Shown: one piece after another, positions 51,378-58,791 of the stretch
Layout: every line of letters begins with the position of its first letter
Position numbering within the stretch: position 1 is the first letter of the stretch
DNA from: Streptomyces cylindrosporus
GTDB taxonomy: Bacteria > Actinomycetota > Actinomycetes > Streptomycetales > Streptomycetaceae
DNA length: 64,000 nucleotides
NCBI RefSeq assembly: GCF_022698165.1
Contig: NZ_JALDAY010000009.1
Coordinates: 62,001-126,000, forward strand
Direction of reading: 5' to 3'
The notes under the pieces: generated by a model
Seen by the model: only the letters and a program-made list of their open reading frames with translations
The model's database searches: none
What the model was told of the DNA's origin: nothing
Position numbers and translations under genes: made by a program

Positions 51378-52237
51378 TGCAGCAGCAGCCTTTCGAGGAG
51401 TCGGACGACGAGGTCGGCCAGCAGGCCGAGGAAGGCGTAGACGATCAGGCAGACCACGATCACGTCCGTGCGCAGGAAGTCCCGCGCCTGCACCATCAGG
51501 AAGCCGATGCCGGCGTCCGCGTTGACCTGCTCGGCGAAGACCAGCGCCAGCCAGGCGATGCCGAGCGAGTAGCGCAGCCCGGTGAGCGCGCCGGGCAGCG
51601 CACCCGGCAACACGACGTGCCGCACGAGCCCCCGGCGGGAGAGCCCGAGGGACTCACCGGCCTCGATCAACTGGGTGTCCACGCCCCGGATTCCGGCGTA
51701 GACGTTGAGGTAGAGCGGGAAGGTCACGCCGAGCGTGATGATGGCGATCTTCGGGGCCTCGCCGATGCCGAACCAGATGATGAACAGCGGGATGAGACCG
51801 ACGAACGGCACGGTCCGCAGCATCTGCACCGGCGCGTCCACGAGATCCTCGCCGATCCTGAACAGGCCCGAGACCAGGGCGAGTCCGGTGCCGATCACCG
51901 TGCCGAGCAGCAGCCCGCCGGCCACGCGCTGGAGCGAGGTCCCGATCGCGCCGGGCAGCGAACCGTCGGCGATCAGATCCCAGCCGACCTGCGCGATCCG
52001 CCCCGGCGAGGCGAGCACGTCGGCGGTCAACACTCCGGTGGCGCTGAGGAGTTGCCACAGGACGAGCAACAGGAGGGGCCCGGTGGTGCGGCGCAGCCAG
52101 CGGGGGACGCGGGTGCGGCGGGCGGAGGTGGGGACGATGGGGGTGAGGTGGAGGGCGGCGCCCTGCTCGGCATGCGTCTCGGATATATCCGAAATGTCGG
52201 GTTCGGGGGGGCTGGGCGGGGCATGGCTGATGCTCAT
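51350..52237 (-). CDS. ssuC: Sulfonate-type ABC transporter permease
   Basis: A 295-aa membrane protein with about six helices after a hydrophilic N-terminal extension of about 50 residues. The BPD_transp_1 cytoplasmic loop EAGESLGLSRRGLVRHVVLPGALPG contains the EAA motif that contacts the ATPase. TVPFVGLIPLFIIWFGIGEAPK is typical of the SsuC/TauC group. It is the first structural gene of the operon, 130 bp downstream of the cysteine-rich leader peptide; a stable hairpin lies in between. Confidence 0.92.
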   Translation of the reverse strand: MSISHAPPSPPEPDISDISETHAEQGAALHLTPIVPTSARRTRVPRWLRRTTGPLLLLVLWQLLSATGVLTADVLASPGRIAQVGWDLIADGSLPGAIGTSLQRVAGGLLLGTVIGTGLALVSGLFRIGEDLVDAPVQMLRTVPFVGLIPLFIIWFGIGEAPKIAIITLGVTFPLYLNVYAGIRGVDTQLIEAGESLGLSRRGLVRHVVLPGALPGALTGLRYSLGIAWLALVFAEQVNADAGIGFLMVQARDFLRTDVIVVCLIVYAFLGLLADLVVRLLERLLLQWRPTFTGR

Positions 52238-52291
52238 GATGCTCCACGGAGTGGGGAGAGCGACCGGTGAGGTGAGGGGGCACGCGCCTCA

Positions 52292-52313
52292 GCGCCGTGG
52301 CGCGGCACGGCGC
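52292..52313 (-). promoter_or_regulatory. Hairpin between leader peptide and ssuC
   Basis: Read on the minus strand, GCGCCGTG-CCGCGC-CACGGCGC forms a perfect 8-bp stem with a 6-base loop, 54 bases after the leader peptide stop and 54 before the ssuC start. Its position suits an attenuator or a structure that responds to ribosome stalling on the leader. There is no U-run after it, so Rho-independent termination is unlikely. Confidence 0.55.
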
Positions 52314-52367
52314 GCCTACCGGCAGACGGCGGCGAGGGCGAGAGAGGAAAGCGCGGGGAGGAAGGCG

Positions 52368-52451
52368 TCAGCAGCCGCGACAACACGCGGCGGAGGCCAC
52401 CCGCAGCAGGTCGATGTGACCGCGCGTGGTGAGCAGGGCTGAACGCAACAT
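52368..52451 (-). CDS. Cysteine-rich leader peptide of the sulfonate operon
   Basis: A 27-codon ORF on the transcribed strand upstream of ssuC. The peptide begins MLRSALLTTR, contains the recognisable core HIDLLRVASAACC and ends CCRGC, with three Cys codons among the last five. The core HIDLxRxxSAxC is the hallmark of Streptomyces 'putative leader peptides' found before sulfur-assimilation genes. Translation through the cysteine codons would sense cysteine supply: stalling when Cys-tRNA is short would change the folding of the following RNA. The ATG at 52451 lies just inside the divergent promoter region shared with yjbQ. Confidence 0.85.
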   Translation of the reverse strand: MLRSALLTTRGHIDLLRVASAACCRGC

Positions 52452-52573
52452 GCGGCCGAAAGTAGCCAGCTGGTCGGTGCACGGTCAATGGTGTCTCGCG
52501 GAATGGACCCCGCGTATCAATCCGCGGGCGGCCGTTGACGTGCGAATCCCGGCACATGGGTCAGGATGGGCCC

Positions 52574-53002
52574 ATGTCAGATGCCTTCACCACCCGAGTC
52601 CTGAACATCGCCACCGGCTCGAACGAGCGGGTCTTCGACCTGACCCGCGACTGCGAGAGCTTCCTGAGCGAGGCGGCCGCCGGGCGCGACGGCCTCCTCA
52701 ACATCTTCGTGCCGCACGCCACGGCCGGCATCGCCATCATCGAAACGGGCGCCGGCAGCGACGACGACCTCCTCGCCGCCCTGCACACCCTCCTGCCCGC
52801 CGACGACCGCTGGCAGCACCGCCACGGCAGCCCCGGCCACGGCCGCGACCACGTCCTGCCGGCGTTCGTACCCCCGCACGCGACGCTGCCGGTCGTGGGC
52901 GGGGGACTGGAGCTGGGCACGTGGCAGTCGGTCTGCCTGGTGGACACGAACCGGGACAACCCGCGGCGCAAGGTGCGCCTCTCCTTCCTCGCCGGTTCCT
53001 GA
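52574..53002 (+). CDS. YjbQ/UPF0047 family protein
   Basis: A 142-aa protein of the YjbQ family, a compact beta-rich trimer, members of which show weak thiamine-phosphate-synthase activity. The conserved histidine-bearing strands VPHATAGIAIIETG and HRHGSPGHGRDHVLPAFVPPH and the ELGTWQSVCLVDTNRDN segment are present. The true physiological role remains unclear. The ATG at 52574 follows AGGATGGG. It is divergent from the sulfonate operon; the only link between them is the shared upstream region. Confidence 0.9.
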   Translation: MSDAFTTRVLNIATGSNERVFDLTRDCESFLSEAAAGRDGLLNIFVPHATAGIAIIETGAGSDDDLLAALHTLLPADDRWQHRHGSPGHGRDHVLPAFVPPHATLPVVGGGLELGTWQSVCLVDTNRDNPRRKVRLSFLAGS

Positions 53003-53022
53003 TCCCGGCGCCGCGAGCCCGC

Positions 53023-54507
53023 TCAGGGCGCCGCGTCGAGCAGGTCGAGGGCGCTCTGCTGGCGTGCCGCGTCCGTCTTGTCCAGCGGGCCGTACCAGCG
53101 CAGCCCGTACTGGTCGAGGGCGTTGCGGTCGCTCGCGTAGGCGCGGTCCGCCTGGCGTTTGAGATAGGCGGTGTACGGGTGGTCGGCGAGCACCGCGTTG
53201 AGCCTGCCGAGGCCGCGGACGTGGGCGCCCTTGAACGACGGCCCGTCGCCTCCGCAGTCGCCGTCCTCGCACGGATCGCGCAGGATGCCGTCGGCGGTGT
53301 GGAGCTGGGAGGTCGTGGTGGCTGCGTCGGCGATCTGCCGGGCGCTGGTGAGGAGTCCGCTGTCGCCCGTCGCCCGGTACAGCTCGGTGAGCGCGCCGAG
53401 GAGCACACCCTGGTTGTACGACCAGACGGCCGCGCCGTTGTTGCGGCAGGTGGACAGGTCGATGCCGTCGTTGACCAGGTGCGAGCCGTTGACCATGCCG
53501 GTGCCCTGGAACCAGGACCAGCCCGCCCGAGCCCGGTCCAGATACGCCGTGTCACCGGAGATCCGGTTGTGCAGGGCCGCGTTGAGCTGGATGTAGAGGG
53601 AGTTGGCGATCGCGTTCTTGTACGTCTTCGCCGTGCTCCACCACACTCCGCCGCCGCAGGTCGTGTCCCAGTAGGCGGCCATGTGGTCGGCGTCCGCGCG
53701 GGCCGTGCTCAGATAGCGGCTGTCACCGGTCAGGTCGTACGCGGCGACCCACGCCAGCCCCCACCACCCGGTGTCGTCGATGTAGTCGTTGCGGAACTGC
53801 CCGCCCTGGGCGTTGATGTTGAGGTCGTAGGTGCGGGCGATCGCGTAGGTGTAGCTGCCCATGCCCGTCACCCGGATGTTGTCGATCAGCGCGGTCAGGG
53901 CGTTCGCCGAGTTCCACCAGCCGGTGGTGTCGAACAGGCCGGTCCCGTAGTTGTACGACGTCATCAGCGCCGTCGCCGCCGCGGTGCGCCGCTCGCCGGC
54001 GTTCCACGTGGTGCGGGCCCACGGGGTGCACGCGATCTCGGCGCGGTCCCCGGCCTTGCCGCACGCGCGCAGGGCGCCCACGCCGAGGTTGTTCCAGTCG
54101 TCCACGTTGTACATCAGCGTCCGCCAACCCCGCTGTCCCGAGGGGACGGTGGTGTCGCCGAGCTTGCTGCCCGAGCTCCAGGTCCGGCCGCCGTCGAAGG
54201 AGCGGTCTAGCCAGACCTCGTCCCCCGGGCTGCCGTTGTCGATGGACGCCCAGCCCATCGCGTCGGTGTCGTCGAAGTGCAGGACGATCGAACGGGAGTA
54301 GACGCTCGCGGTGACCGGTGTGCGGTCGCCCGGGGAGAGTGCCGGGTCCCGGGCGTCGCAGTACTTGTTGCAGACGGTGGCCGCCGCCGAGGTGTCGGCG
54401 GCGGACGCCGGTGGTGCGAGGGGGACGAGGAGGGCGAGCAGCCCCGGCGGAAGGGCTGCCAGCCATCGGCGGAGGGGGTGACGTCTCGGACTCTGTACGG
54501 GGGTCAT
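53023..54507 (-). CDS. Secreted GH76 alpha-1,6-mannanase-type glycoside hydrolase
   Basis: A 494-aa exported hydrolase with a signal peptide (WLAALPPGLLALLVPLAPPASA). The catalytic Asp pair of GH76 is visible in NDYIDDTGWWGLAW near residue 245. The surrounding alpha/alpha barrel segments (TTGWWNSANALTALID, GVWWSTAKTYKNAIANSLYIQL, WSYNQGVLLGALTELYRATGD) match the family, which cleaves alpha-1,6-mannan of fungal walls or mycobacterial-type lipoglycans. An extra N-terminal module of about 115 residues precedes the catalytic part. ATG 54507 follows AGGGAGG; a LacI-type palindrome sits 28 bp upstream. Confidence 0.9.
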   Translation of the reverse strand: MTPVQSPRRHPLRRWLAALPPGLLALLVPLAPPASAADTSAAATVCNKYCDARDPALSPGDRTPVTASVYSRSIVLHFDDTDAMGWASIDNGSPGDEVWLDRSFDGGRTWSSGSKLGDTTVPSGQRGWRTLMYNVDDWNNLGVGALRACGKAGDRAEIACTPWARTTWNAGERRTAAATALMTSYNYGTGLFDTTGWWNSANALTALIDNIRVTGMGSYTYAIARTYDLNINAQGGQFRNDYIDDTGWWGLAWVAAYDLTGDSRYLSTARADADHMAAYWDTTCGGGVWWSTAKTYKNAIANSLYIQLNAALHNRISGDTAYLDRARAGWSWFQGTGMVNGSHLVNDGIDLSTCRNNGAAVWSYNQGVLLGALTELYRATGDSGLLTSARQIADAATTTSQLHTADGILRDPCEDGDCGGDGPSFKGAHVRGLGRLNAVLADHPYTAYLKRQADRAYASDRNALDQYGLRWYGPLDKTDAARQQSALDLLDAAP

Positions 54508-54534
54508 CGGACCTCCCTGCTCCGGCAGCGGGTG

Positions 54535-54548
54535 TGAGAGCGCTCTCA
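54535..54548. promoter_or_regulatory. LacI-type operator palindrome before GH76 gene
   Basis: TGAGAGCGCTCTCA is a perfect 14-bp palindrome whose core resembles the TGGGAGCGCTCCCA type bound by CebR and other LacI-family repressors in Streptomyces. It lies 28-41 bp upstream of the GH76 start. No LacI-family gene lies in this window, so the repressor must act in trans. Confidence 0.7.
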
Positions 54549-54606
54549 AAAGGTAGGCAAGAGCTGAGAGAGCGTCAATGTTGCTCGGTAGTACGTGAGT
54601 TGAACC

Positions 54607-56115
54607 TCAGCGGGCCCCGGCCAGCACCTCCGCCGCGGCCACTCCGGAGGCGGCGGTGGCGCCGTGGGTGAAGATCTGGGCCGCCGCCGGAAGCGCGGCT
54701 CCGGGCAGGCCCATCTCCACGACGATCGCGTCGGGGCGGGCCCTGACCAGGTCGGCGAGCGCCCGCGCCATCCACGCGTGCCGGGCGGCGTCCCGGACGA
54801 CCACGACCAGCGGGCGTCCCGCGGCGGGTGACAGGGCGGTCGACTCCAGGGCGGTGGTCCCCGACCTGAGGTCCTCGTGACGCACCCGGACCGAGGTCGT
54901 GCCGGGCAGCCGCTCGCCCAGCGGGGCGGCGACGCCCCAAGGGGTCTCCTTGCCGATGGCCAGGTTGGTGGTCGGCACCAGCTCCACCACGTGCGGCGCG
55001 ACGACCAGGGGCAGGGCGCGCCGTACGGCTCCGGTCAGCCGGATGGCCCGGCGGGCGGCCGCGAAGCCGATGCCGCCGCCCAGGTCGCCGTTGACGGCCG
55101 GGCTCAGCGCCGCCGACCAGGTGGCGAACTCCCGGACGCGCTCGCCCGCCTCGCCGAGCCGTTCCACACTGAGGTTCCCCGAACGTACAGCGTCCACAAG
55201 GGAGTTCACGAGCAGGTCGACGGTCGCCTCCTCGGCTTTCTCGCCGCCCACGCACACGGCGTCGGCACCGGCGGCGACCGCGCGCACGGTGGCCCCGCCG
55301 ATCCCGTGGCGGCCGGCGACCGCACCCATCTCGATGGCGTCGGTGACGATCATGCCCTCGAATCCCAGCTCCTGCCGCAGCAGTCCGTCGAGGATGCGCG
55401 GGCTGAGGGTGGCCGGCAGGTCGGGGTCGTACGCGGGGACCAGGAGGTGGCCCGTCATCACGGCGCGCACCCCGGCCTCGACGGCGGCCCGGAAGGGCGG
55501 CAGGGCCTGGGCGGCGATCTGCTCGCGGTCGGCGCCGTAGACGGGCAGTCCGTGGTGGGAGTCGACGGCGACGTCGCCGTGGCCGGGGAAGTGCTTGGCG
55601 CAGGCGGCGACGCCGGCCGACTGGAGTCCCCGGATCCACGCGGCGGTGTGCCGGGACACCACCTTCGCGTCGACGCCGAAGGACCTGACCCCGATGATCG
55701 GGTTGTCGGGGTTGGAGTTGACGTCCGCGCTGGGCGCGTAGTCGAGGCTCACGCCGGCCGTGCGCAGCTGGCGGCCCAGGTCGGCGGCGACCTCCTCGGT
55801 CAGCTCGGTGTCGTCGACCGTGCCTAGGGCGAAGTTGCCCGGCCGGGTCGAGCCGGTCGCGGACTCGATGCGGGTGACGTCTCCGGCCTCCTCGTCGATC
55901 GCGACGATCAACTCGGGGTTCTCCGCGCGCAGTTGTCCGGTCAGGCGGGCGACCTGGTCGGGCGAGACGATGTTGCGCGAGAAGAGCACGACCGAGGCCA
56001 GCCCGTCACCGATCTCGCGCAGCACCCAGTCCGGCGCCTCGGTGCCCACGAACCCCGGCTGCAGGACGGAGAGCGCCAGCCGCCGCAACTCCCTGCTGTG
56101 CTTGCTGGAGACCAT
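54607..56115 (-). CDS. GH3 beta-N-acetylhexosaminidase (NagZ-like)
   Basis: A 502-aa glycoside hydrolase family 3 enzyme. The NagZ signature KHFPGHGDVAVDSHHGLP near residue 175 contains the catalytic His/Asp dyad, and the nucleophile Asp is in IVTDAIEMGA near residue 255. A C-terminal domain of about 170 residues (GH3_C type, PLVVAPHVVELVPTTNLAIG) follows, longer than in single-domain E. coli NagZ. It removes terminal GlcNAc from muropeptides or chito-oligosaccharides. No signal peptide is seen, so it is probably cytoplasmic. ATG 56115; a dre-like site lies 15-28 bp upstream. Confidence 0.92.
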   Translation of the reverse strand: MVSSKHSRELRRLALSVLQPGFVGTEAPDWVLREIGDGLASVVLFSRNIVSPDQVARLTGQLRAENPELIVAIDEEAGDVTRIESATGSTRPGNFALGTVDDTELTEEVAADLGRQLRTAGVSLDYAPSADVNSNPDNPIIGVRSFGVDAKVVSRHTAAWIRGLQSAGVAACAKHFPGHGDVAVDSHHGLPVYGADREQIAAQALPPFRAAVEAGVRAVMTGHLLVPAYDPDLPATLSPRILDGLLRQELGFEGMIVTDAIEMGAVAGRHGIGGATVRAVAAGADAVCVGGEKAEEATVDLLVNSLVDAVRSGNLSVERLGEAGERVREFATWSAALSPAVNGDLGGGIGFAAARRAIRLTGAVRRALPLVVAPHVVELVPTTNLAIGKETPWGVAAPLGERLPGTTSVRVRHEDLRSGTTALESTALSPAAGRPLVVVVRDAARHAWMARALADLVRARPDAIVVEMGLPGAALPAAAQIFTHGATAASGVAAAEVLAGAR

Positions 56116-56129
56116 CGACAGCCCTTCTG

Positions 56130-56143
56130 TTGGTACAGACCAA
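56130..56143. promoter_or_regulatory. DasR (dre-like) site next to the NagZ-like gene
   Basis: TTGGTACAGACCAA contains both TGGT and ACCA arms of the DasR element (core TGGTCTAGACCA); the reverse strand reads TTGGTCTGTACCAA, with two central differences. It lies 15 bp from the hexosaminidase start. DasR is the GlcNAc-responsive GntR regulator of chitin and aminosugar genes in Streptomyces, which fits the enzyme. Confidence 0.65.
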
Positions 56144-56260
56144 TATGTCTCCGCTCAGGCTAACCGCACGTGTCAAGTGGGGGCTGACCTCGTCAACTGG
56201 CGCCGGGCCGGGCCGTCTTGGCAGCAACGCGCCGACAACTTGCATGTTTGACATTGCGAG

Positions 56261-56274
56261 TTGGTCTAGTCCAA
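56261..56274. promoter_or_regulatory. Second dre-like (DasR) site upstream of the five-gene cassette
   Basis: TTGGTCTAGTCCAA matches the dre core TGGTCTAGACCA at 11 of 12 positions (T for A). It lies 143 bp before the PhyH start and about 130 bp from the other dre-like site. The remainder of 56116-56416 holds no ORF that I can support. If DasR binds here, the cassette is under GlcNAc control. Confidence 0.65.
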
Positions 56275-56416
56275 GTTGGTGATACGCGAGTTCGAACAGG
56301 GGCTGGTGTGGCACGTGGTGCAGCGACCCTGCGGGAACGGCCACCGCCCCTCACTCCGCGCAGTCGGCGACCCGTTCGGGGTCGCCGGTACCTGAGATCG
56401 AGGTCTGGAGCACCGC

Positions 56417-57490
56417 ATGCCCACGCCTGCCCGCTATCTCCATCGAGCCCCGTCGGACATCCCCTACTTCAGTTCGGACGGCGAGACCTATCTCGCCCAG
56501 ACACCCCTGCGGGACCTGAAGAAGAGCCGCCCGCTGCGAGTCCTGAGCGAGGACGACTTCGCCTTCTGGCAGTCGTACGGCTACGTCGTCGTCAAGCAGG
56601 TGATCCCCGCCGCCTCGGCCCGCCGACTCCTCGACTTCGCCTGGGAGTTCCAGGGGCTCGACCCCGACCGCCCGGAGACCTGGTACGAGGAGCGCGAGTA
56701 CCGCTCCGACCTCGACCGGGAACTGCACATCTACGGTTTCGTCGAGGCCTACCACCACCAGCTGCTCTGGGACAGCCGACAGGCCCGGCGCGTGCACGAC
56801 GCCTTCGTCGACGTGTGGGACTGCGAAGAGCTGTGGGTGACGCTCGACCGGCTCAACCTGAACCCGCCCAACATCAAGAACCGTGACCGGGCGCTGATCC
56901 CGCGCACCGAGGAGGGGTTCGACATCGAGCTCCACTGGGATGTCGACACCACCCTCGGCGTGCTGCCGCAGCGGGTCCAGGGCATCATCGCCCTCACCGA
57001 CACCAGGCCGGAACTCGGCGGATTCCAGTGCTGCCCCGAGCTGTTCCGCCGGTTCGACCGCTGGAAGGCGCTCCAGCCGGACGACCGCGACCCGATCCGC
57101 CCCAGGATCGACCGGCACGAATTCCCGGTCGTGCGGCCCGAGATGGAGGCCGGCGACCTGCTGATCTTCAACGGTCTGCTGGCGCACGGAGTGGCGCCCA
57201 ACACCTCCGAGAGCAGCGTACGGGCGGTCCAGTACCTGTCGATGATGCCGGCCCTGGAGTCCGCCGAGGCCCTCCGGCGTTCCCGGGTCGAATCCTGGCG
57301 CACGCTCGGCACACCGGACTGGAACGCGACGCTCCTCGGCGACGCCACGCGCCACGAGTCCCTGCGCTACGGACGCGCCGACCTCAATGAACTCGGCGCC
57401 CGACTGCTGGGGTTGACGTCATGGAGCGGTGCGGACGCGCACGACGAGACAGCGCCGGTCGGAGAAGAGTCATGCGCCGAATTTGTCTGA
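56417..57490 (+). CDS. PhyH-type Fe(II)/2-oxoglutarate dioxygenase
   Basis: A 357-aa cytoplasmic oxygenase of the phytanoyl-CoA dioxygenase-like family. The metal-binding HxD pair is in IELHWDVDTT near residue 173, the distal His in GLLAHGVAPNTSES near residue 258, and a 2-oxoglutarate-binding Arg follows in SSVRAVQYL. PhyH enzymes hydroxylate, desaturate or halogenate small molecules, and in gene clusters they usually act on amino-acid or alkaloid scaffolds. First gene of a five-gene overlapping set. The ATG at 56417 follows GGAG; the stop overlaps the next gene by 19 bp. Confidence 0.9.
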   Translation: MPTPARYLHRAPSDIPYFSSDGETYLAQTPLRDLKKSRPLRVLSEDDFAFWQSYGYVVVKQVIPAASARRLLDFAWEFQGLDPDRPETWYEEREYRSDLDRELHIYGFVEAYHHQLLWDSRQARRVHDAFVDVWDCEELWVTLDRLNLNPPNIKNRDRALIPRTEEGFDIELHWDVDTTLGVLPQRVQGIIALTDTRPELGGFQCCPELFRRFDRWKALQPDDRDPIRPRIDRHEFPVVRPEMEAGDLLIFNGLLAHGVAPNTSESSVRAVQYLSMMPALESAEALRRSRVESWRTLGTPDWNATLLGDATRHESLRYGRADLNELGARLLGLTSWSGADAHDETAPVGEESCAEFV

Positions 57491-58791
57491 CCCTGCCCAC
57501 CAACAGGCCCTGCACCGCGACGATCTCGGCGATCGGCGAGGAAGCCGCCTACGCCGCCCGGCACTTCGACGCCGAGGTCCACCTCTTGATCCTGGACTCC
57601 TGCGACACACCCGCCCACGCCGAACACGCCGACGCCGTACGGCGGTTACCCCACGACCCGCGGATCGTCGTCCACCATCTCGACGAGACACAGCAGCGGG
57701 ACTTCCTGCGGCGGGCGATCGAGCGGGCCGCGGCCACCAAGCCCGACCTGCTGCTCGACCTGATGCTCCCGGACCGGCTCTCCTACGGCGCCTGCACCAA
57801 CCGCGCGTTCCTCATCGCCGCGGCGCTCGGCTGCGAGTCCGTCCACCGCAGGGACTCCGACAGCCGGTACCAGACCGTGAACGGCGAGACCGTCTTCCCC
57901 GTCCACCACGAACTCCTCTCGCTCGGCAGGCGCGCGTCCGACGCCGCCGACGACGTCACCGAGAACGCCCTCGCCCCGGAGCACGCCGGCAAGGGGGTCG
58001 CCATGGTCGGCGGCTCCTTCGTCGGTGAACTGTCCGTCGACATCGGCGAGATACTCCGGATCGACCCCGGCGTCTACCACGACATGGTGAGCCTGTGGGC
58101 ACCCGGCCACTGGTCCGCCGAACAGAAGAGGCAACTCGTCGAGGAGTCCTTCCGGGGCGCCGGCACGGACCCCTTCGCCGAGGACCACTCCACACTCGCC
58201 CTGGTCGACCCCATGCGCGTGGACATGTGCAACATCGCCTTCCACGGAGTGCACGAGCGGGTGCCGCTGCCGCCCGCCACCGACACGATCGGCAGCGACT
58301 ACTTCCTCATCCACCTCGTCCACGACGCCGCGCTGCCGGGTGTGCTGCACAACCGGAACATCGTGAACTTCTACACGGGCGAGCGCAGGACGGACGCCGG
58401 GTTCGTCGCGTACCAGCTGCGGTTCGTCAAGTTCCTGCTGTCGATGCTCTACTTCAACTTCGTCTACGACCGAATGGCCCGCGATGGCGGGGCGTTGCTC
58501 GACGACGAGGGGCATGTGCGCGCTTCGGCCGTCGCTCGCCTCGCTGCAGAGAGCGCGGGGCTCGACACGGGAGAGAACGTCCGGCGGCTGGACGCCCTCG
58601 ATGCCGCGTACCGGCAACTGGGCGGCAGATACGCCGAGTTCGCGGATCTGCTGGGGCAGCGCCGTGAGCGGCTCCTCGACGAAGCGCGCGGTGACATCGA
58701 GGACTTCGCGCTGCTGGTGGAAACGTGGGGGCCGTTGGTGGACGCGGCCCGGCTGACCGCCGTACCCCCGACTCCCGGACGGCAGTCGTGA
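57472..58791 (+). CDS. DUF6271-like protein, possible GT-A-type glycosyltransferase
   Basis: A 439-aa cytoplasmic protein that resembles the group I recall as DUF6271; this match is from memory. The N-terminus (RRICLTLPTNRPCTATISAI, then EVHLLILDSCD) reads like the nucleotide-binding strands of a GT-A fold, and RRDSDSRYQ near residue 125 looks like a DxD metal site. The central part (VAMVGGSFVGELSVDI) is conserved-looking; the C-terminal third is helical. A TTA codon at 57646-57648 (codon 59) makes translation dependent on the bldA tRNA. Overlaps PhyH (19 bp) and the decarboxylase (GTGA). Function unproven. Confidence 0.75.
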   Translation: MRRICLTLPTNRPCTATISAIGEEAAYAARHFDAEVHLLILDSCDTPAHAEHADAVRRLPHDPRIVVHHLDETQQRDFLRRAIERAAATKPDLLLDLMLPDRLSYGACTNRAFLIAAALGCESVHRRDSDSRYQTVNGETVFPVHHELLSLGRRASDAADDVTENALAPEHAGKGVAMVGGSFVGELSVDIGEILRIDPGVYHDMVSLWAPGHWSAEQKRQLVEESFRGAGTDPFAEDHSTLALVDPMRVDMCNIAFHGVHERVPLPPATDTIGSDYFLIHLVHDAALPGVLHNRNIVNFYTGERRTDAGFVAYQLRFVKFLLSMLYFNFVYDRMARDGGALLDDEGHVRASAVARLAAESAGLDTGENVRRLDALDAAYRQLGGRYAEFADLLGQRRERLLDEARGDIEDFALLVETWGPLVDAARLTAVPPTPGRQS

